The translations under genes and the position numbers were made by a program. The notes below the pieces were generated by a model. That model had not been told where the DNA came from and ran no database searches. It worked only from the letters and a program-made list of their open reading frames with translations. A stretch of DNA of 14,026 nt, from assembly GCA_035302865.1 (NCBI GenBank), contig DATGSF010000221.1, forward strand, positions 1 through 14,026. Reading direction: 5' to 3'. Shown here in pieces: positions 7,860-14,026 of the stretch (position 1 is the first letter of the stretch; each line of letters begins with the position of its first letter). This DNA is from DATGSF01 sp035302865. GTDB lineage: Bacteria; Bacteroidota; Bacteroidia; Chitinophagales; Chitinophagaceae.

Positions 7860-8248
7860 AAAAATGTTTTGAAATAAAAGAGATAGCCTAGAGTTTAGAA
7901 TCTAAAGTATAGATAATTATATGGTACTATATTTGGTGATTTAATATCTTCATTTATACTCTTTTCTTTTAAAATTTTTAAAAATATCTTTTAGCTTGCC
8001 TAAATACAAAACGTGTATAGGCAAGCTTTTTTTAATTTTAAAAATAAACTAATGTTAAAGTATGAAAAAAATTACTTAAATTGTTCTTAATAAGAATTGT
8101 GATATTCTCGACGAGTATTTTATTTCTAATTTTTTTAAATTACAATCTTATTTTACATAGGTTAAGTGAAGAAATATAGTTTACTTGATATTATTATGTG
8201 GTACTTATTACTTCCTATGTTTTTTTAAACTAAATACATTTTATTACT
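7860..8248. other. Gene-free stretch between GAPDH and the large orphan gene
   Basis: These 389 bases hold the GAPDH terminator (7993-8033). An interrupted palindrome is centred on 7900 (TTTAGA at 7894-7899, TCTAAA at 7901-7906, with CTA and TAG further out). Two small dyads lie upstream of the next gene: TTCTTA-A-TAAGAA (8084-8096) and CTCG-A-CGAG (8107-8115). No consensus promoter was recognised for the orphan gene. Confidence 0.55.
7993..8033 (+). terminator. Strong intrinsic terminator of the GAPDH unit
   Basis: AGCTTGCCTA (7993-8002) pairs perfectly with TAGGCAAGCT (8018-8027). Past one mismatch the helix continues to a loop at 8008-8012, and a run of seven T (8027-8033) follows. It lies about 135 bp after the stop codon, giving a long 3' leader-out. 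Confidence 0.88.
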
Positions 8249-11200
8249 ATGAATACGATAAAGCATAAAAAATATAAGGTTATTTCACACCATCCATCAC
8301 AAGATTATAGTACAGTTCAAGATGTGGAAACGGAAAAAGAATACGCTGTTTTTTTACTTACTGATAAAATTGGAGATGAGATTTACTTGTTCATTAAAAA
8401 TTACAGAAACGTGTTTGAAGATCCTGAGTTTGAATATAGTATATTAAACCTTTATGAAGAAGAAGCAGAGTATGATTTTGATATTATTAAAATAGAAAAT
8501 AATGTTGCTGTAGTTAGTAATTATCCAAATTTACGATTTGCAATTCCTGTATCTTTTTTATATACTGATGCTTCTGAAATTCGCTTGCGTATTAAAAGTT
8601 TAAATTTAAATGAGAATAAGGTATTTTTCGATAGGCCAAGTCAAATTGATACTCTTTATAAAAATATTGCGGACTTCAATTTCCAAGAAGGTGTGGAATA
8701 CATTTTGAAAGTAGAAAATAGTTATTTCAATAATAATAGTGTTCGGTTTTTAGTTTTAGATTATAACGGAGAAAAATTAAAGACAACAATCCATCCAGGA
8801 TTAAATGATATTGCATTAGATGATGAAGTGCCATTTGTGTTAGGTTATTATCCTGATGGAAAACCTACTTTAAACGTTGCTAAGCTTTATTTTAATTCTA
8901 AGGTATATAATGTAGGAGAACGATACTCTTTTGTGATTAGTAATATTTATACTTTTGAAGATACTGAAATTCCGTACTGGTCTTTGCGCGATACTTATGG
9001 ATATTTCAACTTTTATTATCCTTTGATGGATAAAACGTTTGAAAACCGAATGCAAGATTATAAGGAGGGAGATACAATAAATCTATATGTTTCTGGTTTT
9101 AAAAAAGAAGGTTTTTTGAATTTAGTTTTCAATTATGAGGAACATAAAATCACAAAATATTTAGTAGAAGATTTATTTAAAGCTATTGGTTACGAGAACA
9201 AGGAGGAAACTTATTTTTATAATGAGAATTATAATAATTATTTATCCAATGAGAAATCAGAAAATCTTAGAAACCTCTATCTAAATCAATATGAAGAGGG
9301 GGAGGATTTATGGATTTTTACTTATTTGTCTTTTTTAGATGATGAGGTGTATCGATGTTTTGAAATGGGAGACTTTGAAAGAGGTAAAACCTTGGTAGAT
9401 ATTTATATAAAAATCGAAAAATGGATATTAGAAGATTCTGATTATTTGAATAATTTTTCAGAAAGCAGTGTACAAACTATAATATTAAAAGCTGAAACTA
9501 AATTAAGAAATTATACATACACTCAAAAGGCTTTACATCTTTTTTTAGAAGATAAGGTATTTTCTTATGTTAAAGAATTAAAAGAGCAGGTGGATTATAA
9601 TCCTTATTTAAATCCTGAGAAAAGAAATATTTTTAAATTTATTGTTCGTTTATCTGTGTATTTTCCAAACAGAGAAATGGATAGCATTATATATGAACTA
9701 ATAATCAGTTTTTTAGAAAAGAAATTCATAAACGATGGAGAGTTGGTTTTTTATATAAAATCTGTTGAAAGTAAGATTTATGCTATAGAGCGTTTTGTAA
9801 TGCAAAATATGGATAATAATGAGGTGCTCGATCAAATAAAAAAGGAAGAAATGCAATTTCTTATTAGAAATAAATTCCTGGTAATATTATTACATTTAGC
9901 TTCAGAAGCAAAAAAAGAGTTGATTATAACTTCAGTAGTTTTTTTACGCTTCTTTGCAGTATACAAAAAAGATGTACGTTTTGTAGATTTAGCTATTCAA
10001 TTAATTAGAGAACACGCTTATTTAAAACCTAAAAATCAAAATGAATATCAAATGTTTGATTTGCCTTACGATGCTGTGGAAAATATGGTATATAAAGAAG
10101 AACTAAAAGACTCGTTTGCGCCTAATGCTGGATTGATTATACATAAAGATCAAGCATTACAATATGTACCTGGCAATCATTTTTATTCATTAGATTCTGA
10201 GGATTTGTATTTAATTGCTTCAATAAATTCTTTGGATTTACATATATATTCTCAAATAGAGGATATGAAAGTGGATTTTGAGACTGATTACCTATCAATG
10301 TATGAGGCAATTACTACTTATTTAAATTATGAGAAAGAAATTCCAAGTATTGATTATAATAATATAGATTTTGATGTAAAATATATTGGAAGAGTTAAGG
10401 CTTTTGATAGAAAAGGAAGATTTTGTTTTATCAGTTCTTATATACAAGGTGTAAAATTAGATTTATTATTTCATCCTTTAAAATTTCATCAAACCCGATT
10501 TAACTTTAAAGTACAAGATTTTTTAAAGGTTGGAGATTGTGTTCAGTTTAAAATAACATCAATTGAGGAAGATGGTAAGATTTCTATTGAAGGAATACCT
10601 ATAAATCCAGATATTCCAAATGCAATAATTGATACATCTCAAAAATATAAAGTAAAAACAATTTTAAAAAGCGGAAATCTGAATTTTGCAATTTCTGAAG
10701 AAGGTTTACCAATTACTTTTTTCGATAAATATGGGAAAGAAGGTGCTATTTATGAATTGTTTATAGATTCCTATAACGAAGAAGTGTACAATTTTTCAAG
10801 TTCACGGTATATTCAAATTCACAAAGAATTTGAGGGAAATCCTACAGATTTATGGAGAGATTATCTCAAAAAAATAGGATTTATTTTAGCTAAAAGTAGA
10901 GGAGATGCTCATTTTTTAAGAGATGAGAACAATTTAAATGAAGATTTAATCGATTTGAATAAACAATTGGTTTACTGCTTGGAATACAAAGCTCAATTTT
11001 TAGATACTATTATTGATAAAATTAAGTATTATTTTTTCATCATTGTTATAAGCTCTATTGATAAAAATAATCGTTCTTATTTATTTAAGAATAAGCTACA
11101 TAATCTTATTAATTCTCTTCGTGTTAAAGATACCGACGGTTTTGAAGCATTAAAAAGGATTAAAAACTATTTGGATAAAAATTACATACTTACAGAAAAA

Positions 11201-11464
11201 GACAAAAATATTTGGGAATTAGTAGAGTATATGAATTCTGAAGAAATTCAAATACCTTTTGATTTTAAGAGTGCTTCTATTGCATTTAAAGTACAGCGAT
11301 TAATTGAATCTTATAATATTTTAAAAACAAGTCCTGAGAGTGAAGATGCACTAGATTGCATAAAGCAAAATATTGTTACCATGTTTTTTGAAGAATTTGT
11401 ACCTAAGGAATTAGCTGCTAAAAAAGAGTTTAATACCTTATTAGAGGAGTTTTTAATTGATTAA
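8249..11464 (+). CDS. Very large protein of unknown function with OB-fold-like segments
   Basis: I do not recognise this 1071-residue protein. It is rich in Tyr, Phe, Asn, Glu and Lys, with no signal peptide and no clear membrane segment. Beta-rich segments that look like OB folds are visible at about 5-110, 145-215 and 220-295. The clearest is at 708-783: YIGRVKAFDRKGRFCFIS, then LDLLFHPLKF, then FLKVGDCVQFKITSIEEDGKISIEGI, which follows the order of a cold-shock or S1 domain (G-x-VK-x-F, FI, DLLFHP resembling DVFVH, L-x-x-GD-x-VQF). Another beta segment follows at 798-850. Mostly helical regions occupy 300-620 and 865-1071. No Walker, nuclease or protease motif is seen. A nucleic-acid-binding role is plausible but is inference. 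It stands alone between a terminator and a 727-bp gap, ahead of the CRISPR genes. The start ATG follows a taaactaaatac-type AT-rich leader with no Shine-Dalgarno, as for its neighbours. The frame is open throughout with no sign of decay. Confidence 0.85.
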   Translation: MNTIKHKKYKVISHHPSQDYSTVQDVETEKEYAVFLLTDKIGDEIYLFIKNYRNVFEDPEFEYSILNLYEEEAEYDFDIIKIENNVAVVSNYPNLRFAIPVSFLYTDASEIRLRIKSLNLNENKVFFDRPSQIDTLYKNIADFNFQEGVEYILKVENSYFNNNSVRFLVLDYNGEKLKTTIHPGLNDIALDDEVPFVLGYYPDGKPTLNVAKLYFNSKVYNVGERYSFVISNIYTFEDTEIPYWSLRDTYGYFNFYYPLMDKTFENRMQDYKEGDTINLYVSGFKKEGFLNLVFNYEEHKITKYLVEDLFKAIGYENKEETYFYNENYNNYLSNEKSENLRNLYLNQYEEGEDLWIFTYLSFLDDEVYRCFEMGDFERGKTLVDIYIKIEKWILEDSDYLNNFSESSVQTIILKAETKLRNYTYTQKALHLFLEDKVFSYVKELKEQVDYNPYLNPEKRNIFKFIVRLSVYFPNREMDSIIYELIISFLEKKFINDGELVFYIKSVESKIYAIERFVMQNMDNNEVLDQIKKEEMQFLIRNKFLVILLHLASEAKKELIITSVVFLRFFAVYKKDVRFVDLAIQLIREHAYLKPKNQNEYQMFDLPYDAVENMVYKEELKDSFAPNAGLIIHKDQALQYVPGNHFYSLDSEDLYLIASINSLDLHIYSQIEDMKVDFETDYLSMYEAITTYLNYEKEIPSIDYNNIDFDVKYIGRVKAFDRKGRFCFISSYIQGVKLDLLFHPLKFHQTRFNFKVQDFLKVGDCVQFKITSIEEDGKISIEGIPINPDIPNAIIDTSQKYKVKTILKSGNLNFAISEEGLPITFFDKYGKEGAIYELFIDSYNEEVYNFSSSRYIQIHKEFEGNPTDLWRDYLKKIGFILAKSRGDAHFLRDENNLNEDLIDLNKQLVYCLEYKAQFLDTIIDKIKYYFFIIVISSIDKNNRSYLFKNKLHNLINSLRVKDTDGFEALKRIKNYLDKNYILTEKDKNIWELVEYMNSEEIQIPFDFKSASIAFKVQRLIESYNILKTSPESEDALDCIKQNIVTMFFEEFVPKELAAKKEFNTLLEEFLID

Positions 11465-11468
11465 GATT

Positions 11469-11493
11469 TTTCAATAAGGGATATTGAAATTTT
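11469..11493 (+). terminator. Weak terminator-like hairpin after the large orphan gene
   Basis: TTTCAATA (11469-11476) and TATTGAAA (11482-11489) are perfectly complementary over 8 bp around a 5-base loop, followed by TTTT (11490-11493). It begins 5 bp after the stop codon. The stem is nearly all A-T, so it may be inefficient. Confidence 0.5.
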
Positions 11494-12191
11494 GGGAGAA
11501 GTGTGGAATATTTTTAGCATGTGTTTTATTATAATGCATCCTTATATTTTAGGTTGTATTGTAATTAAAAAATATGTATTAATTGCTGAATAATGTCTTG
11601 ATAGTAAATACTTTATTTATAGAACCATAAATTAGTATAGACTGAATGTGAGAAAATGAGATAACCTATATAAATTCCAAAAAATTATATTAAAAAATTA
11701 AAAGAAGATTATTGTCAATTGGTAATATGAATAGTTTTATTTATTACTTCTTGTTATTAATATTTCTAAATCTATTGATTCTTTCTTTTTAAACAACGCT
11801 TAGTCAATGCTCTGCTTTAATATATGATGGTGTAATTGCATTATTCCCTTAAGATTACAAGTTGCATAATTGTTTTATGTCTAATTGTATTTAATATTAT
11901 AGATTTTTAAATCATAATCTGTATTCAGATTAGTAGAATAGTGTTTTAAAAAAGTAATATTTTATACATAATAAATCTGCAATATCTTTTTTAAATGATT
12001 TCTTGATTATGTACATGATAGTAATTAGAATTTAATTATTTTATTTCATTTTTTGTCAAAATAAAATATTTTTATTATTTTGTGAAAAATAATAAAATAT
12101 AACATTATAATAACAAAATAGGCATTGTGAAGATTTGTTATTTGATTATTAATTTTTAGAAAATATATTACTATAATCCTGTTTTTTATTC
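11494..12191. other. Long gene-free, extremely AT-rich stretch ahead of the CRISPR genes
   Basis: I find no coding region in about 700 bases, only short open frames with no recognisable product. There is no tRNA, no insertion sequence ends and no regularly spaced repeat that would make a CRISPR array. It does contain a small perfect hairpin (AATCTG 11916-11921, loop TATT, CAGATT 11926-11931) and, near its right end, a duplicated AT-rich motif with a candidate promoter (listed separately). Confidence 0.6.
12051..12100 (+). promoter_or_regulatory. Candidate cas promoter overlapped by an AT-rich repeat and dyad
   Basis: TTTG (12052-12055), a 20-bp spacer and TATTTTG (12076-12082) resemble the Bacteroidota promoter, with the -7 element one T short. 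Over it lies an imperfect dyad (12066-12081 against 12085-12100, one base out of register). The motif TTTTGT-C/G-AAAA followed by TAAAATAT occurs twice, starting near 12051 and 12078. Such an arrangement would suit a repressor site, but everything here is almost pure A+T, so chance is a real alternative. The cas6 start is about 110 bp downstream. Confidence 0.3.
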
Positions 12192-12866
12192 ATGAAAATA
12201 AGAAGATTAACGATACAATTTAATCATCCAACAAATCTGCAAGGTGTATCTGCTTTTAGGGGTGCAATTGCATCAAAAATAGGTAAGGAGCATTCTTGGT
12301 TTCATCAGCATTTGACTGATGGAAATTTGGCATATAGATATCCATTGATTCAATATAAAAGTATAAACAGTTTTTCATCTATAGTATGTTTATCGCATGC
12401 AGTAGATGAAATACATAATTTATTTAATCAAGATAATTGGGAGATTAACATTAAAGGAAAGAAAGTTGCATTGGAAATTGAAAATTTAGATTTAGGAAAT
12501 GTAACTCTTCAAGTAAAAGAGAATTCCTATCAGTATGTTATTAAAAATTGGTTAGCATTAAATGATAAAAATTATAAAAGATATAAAGAGTATAGTGATA
12601 TTGATCAATTAGATATGTTGGAGAAGATATTAATAGGTAATATTCTCGCCTTTGCTAAGGGAGTGGACTGGGAAATAGATAAAGAGGTGAAGTTGCGCAT
12701 ACTTAATATTATAAAAGTCAAATCATTAAGATATAAAAACACTCAATTAATGGCTTTTGATGTTGATTTTTCTACAAATGCCTTCCTTCCAAACTTTATA
12801 GGTTTAGGAAAAGGTGTAAGTCATGGTTATGGAGTGATTAATCATAAAAAAAATACAAATAGATAA
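12192..12866 (+). CDS. cas6: CRISPR-associated endoribonuclease Cas6 (Cas6b type)
   Basis: Cas6 cuts the CRISPR precursor RNA within each repeat to give crRNAs. This 224-residue protein has the two-ferredoxin-fold (RAMP) plan of the Cas6b group. The start MKIRRLTIQF is the first strand. FRGAIASKIG (22-31) is the first helix. Next comes SWFHQHL with His34, His38 and His40 nearby, then YRYPLIQYK (48-56), a stretch typical of Cas6b. The C-terminal half ends with the RAMP glycine-rich loop GLGKGVSHGYGVI (204-216). A histidine of the 34-40 cluster is the likely catalytic base, by family analogy. Length is within the family range. The gene starts after a 727-bp gap and leads cas10 by 5 bp, so the two are co-transcribed and probably translationally coupled. 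No array is in the window, so its repeat is unknown. Its base composition is as AT-rich as the DNA upstream, unlike cas10. Confidence 0.88.
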   Translation: MKIRRLTIQFNHPTNLQGVSAFRGAIASKIGKEHSWFHQHLTDGNLAYRYPLIQYKSINSFSSIVCLSHAVDEIHNLFNQDNWEINIKGKKVALEIENLDLGNVTLQVKENSYQYVIKNWLALNDKNYKRYKEYSDIDQLDMLEKILIGNILAFAKGVDWEIDKEVKLRILNIIKVKSLRYKNTQLMAFDVDFSTNAFLPNFIGLGKGVSHGYGVINHKKNTNR

Positions 12867-12871
12867 AATAT

Positions 12872-14026
12872 ATGGCAAAATACTTATACGGTGCCTCCGT
12901 TCAAGGCATTCAGAGTTTTATATTTCAGACGAATAAGTTAAGGGAGATTGTTGGAGCGAGTGAGATCGTTGAAAAAATATGTAGTTCTTTCTTTAAAGAC
13001 CAATTAAAAGAATTGAGTATTCCTTTTTCAGAAGATAACCTCCTAATTGGGGCTGCAGGAAACATCAAATATGTTTTTGATAATAAGGAAGATTGTCAAA
13101 AGATGGTTTGGTCTTTTCCAAAAGCAGTAATGGAAAAAGCAGATGGAATTACGATTAGTCAAGCTGTTGTAGAAGAAAAAGAGGCAGAAGATGCAATTCA
13201 ACAATTGGAAAACAGATTAAGAGCACAAAGAAATAAAGCGATTACAATCAGAGATACTGCCGGCTTAATGGTAACCGAAACAACCAGAAGAACCGGAGGT
13301 GTAGGATTTGAATATTACAAAAATGAAGTTATTGACTTCGGCCAAAAACAAAAGTTAGAGGCATCTAATTCAGCTAACAAGAGGCTTGCAAAAGATATAT
13401 TTGAAAGTAAACAATTTCACGCCGCAGAATTTCCATTTGACATCTCCGAAATGATTAAAGGAGATAAAAACCAAAGTTGGATTGCAGTTATTCACGCAGA
13501 TGGCAATAATTTAGGAAAAAAACTCATTAAAATGGGTGAGGTTCTTAATGGTGATGAGGCGAGAAAAGCTTTTAAAGAATTTTCAAAAAAACTCGATAAG
13601 GCTACCAAAAAATCAGCTAAAGAAGCTTTCGAAAAAGTAATTGAACCAGTCTTAAAGGATAAAAAACTAAACCGAATCCCTTTCCGACCAGTCCTTTTAG
13701 GAGGTGACGATTTAACGGCTATAATCAGAGGTGACTTAGCTTTGGATTATACACAAGTCTTTCTCGGAGAATTTGAGAGTTCCACGAAAGAGGAGTTTAA
13801 AGATTTCGATACCAAGTATGGACTTAAAAATGAGCTCTTTTCAAAAGGATTAACTGCCTGCGCCGGTATAGCTTATATAAAGGCGAATTATCCTTTTCAT
13901 TACGGAGCAAGCCTTGCTGAGAGTTTATGTCAAAAGGCCAAGGACGCATCAAAAAAGATAAATCAAGAACATTCTCCCTCTTCTTTGATGTTTCATAAGG
14001 TGCACGCAAGTTTTATTGAAGACTTT
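12872..14026 (+). CDS. cas10: Type III CRISPR Cas10 (Csm1/Cmr2-like), no HD domain, 3' end beyond window
   Basis: Cas10 is the large subunit of type III complexes. When target RNA is bound, its palm domain makes nucleotide second messengers. The frame is open from the ATG at 12872 to the window end (385 codons). The protein begins MAKYLYGASVQGIQSFI, the opening strand of the first palm domain (compare GPVQ-x-FI in Cmr2), followed by KLREIVGASEIVEKI (22-36). So the N-terminal HD nuclease of most Cas10 proteins is absent. The second palm domain has IAVIHADGNNLG (204-215, metal-binding Asp210) and LLGGDDLTAII (275-285, with the GGDD motif at 277-280). After it come LTACAGIAYIKANYPFHYGASLAESL (327-352) and KAKDASK, the usual Cas10 helix region. 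The cyclase/polymerase site therefore looks intact. The expected zinc-ribbon cysteines between the palm domains are missing: the only cysteines are 37, 75, 330 and 353. The C-terminal domain lies beyond the edge. Subtype cannot be set without the missing genes. Confidence 0.9.
   Translation, partial: MAKYLYGASVQGIQSFIFQTNKLREIVGASEIVEKICSSFFKDQLKELSIPFSEDNLLIGAAGNIKYVFDNKEDCQKMVWSFPKAVMEKADGITISQAVVEEKEAEDAIQQLENRLRAQRNKAITIRDTAGLMVTETTRRTGGVGFEYYKNEVIDFGQKQKLEASNSANKRLAKDIFESKQFHAAEFPFDISEMIKGDKNQSWIAVIHADGNNLGKKLIKMGEVLNGDEARKAFKEFSKKLDKATKKSAKEAFEKVIEPVLKDKKLNRIPFRPVLLGGDDLTAIIRGDLALDYTQVFLGEFESSTKEEFKDFDTKYGLKNELFSKGLTACAGIAYIKANYPFHYGASLAESLCQKAKDASKKINQEHSPSSLMFHKVHASFIEDF

Noticed and set aside
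7894..7906. TTTAGA-A-TCTAAA palindrome after GAPDH as a second terminator
   Set aside because: A one-base centre cannot form an RNA hairpin loop and no T-run follows. It is recorded only as a DNA dyad in the spacer entry.
11465..12191. Possible CRISPR array in the spacer ahead of cas6
   Set aside because: No direct repeat of 25-40 bp at regular spacing is present. The only repeated motif is short, almost pure A+T and occurs twice, so the array must lie elsewhere.
13824..14009. Minus-strand open frame of 61 codons inside cas10
   Set aside because: It is antisense to the conserved Cas10 palm region; no recognisable product.

Overview
The window comes from a low-GC member of the Bacteroidota. 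Evidence: a DUF3276/PUR-type protein and a long (481-residue) glyceraldehyde-3-phosphate dehydrogenase, both characteristic of that phylum; candidate promoters matching the Bacteroidota pattern TTTG-N17-23-TAnnTTTG; and start codons with no Shine-Dalgarno sequence in front. All genes read well with the standard bacterial code. I cannot place it below phylum level.

Left part (1-7860), housekeeping. A minus-strand pair, a STAS-domain protein followed by the cut-off start of ribonuclease Z, diverges from clpC (Clp/Hsp100 unfoldase). Then, all on the plus strand, come a PUR-family nucleic-acid-binding protein with its own consensus promoter and strong terminator, a cytosolic IMP/AMP-type 5'-nucleotidase, an M42-type metallo-aminopeptidase and the long GAPDH. 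This part looks like ordinary core genome. Intergenic structures worth noting are a terminator only 18 bp ahead of the nucleotidase start and a long nested hairpin after the aminopeptidase.

Middle (7861-12191). A strong terminator closes the GAPDH unit. It is followed by one very large orphan gene (1071 residues) of unknown function whose only readable features are OB-fold-like (cold-shock/S1-like) beta segments alternating with helical regions, possibly as an internal duplication. A gene-free, extremely AT-rich stretch of 727 bp follows, ending with a repeated AT motif and a candidate promoter.

Right edge (12192-14026), start of a CRISPR-Cas locus. A Cas6 endoribonuclease (Cas6b type) is followed after 5 bp by a Cas10 that runs off the window. 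This Cas10 begins directly with its first palm domain, so it has no N-terminal HD nuclease, but it keeps the residues of the polymerase/cyclase site (Asp in DGN, then GGDD). That points to a type III system working through nucleotide second messengers, with crRNA made by the linked Cas6. The effector, the RAMP subunits and the CRISPR array are not in the window. The DNA of cas10 is visibly richer in G+C than that of cas6, so the two may have different histories. The most interesting part is this locus together with the unexplained large gene in front of it.
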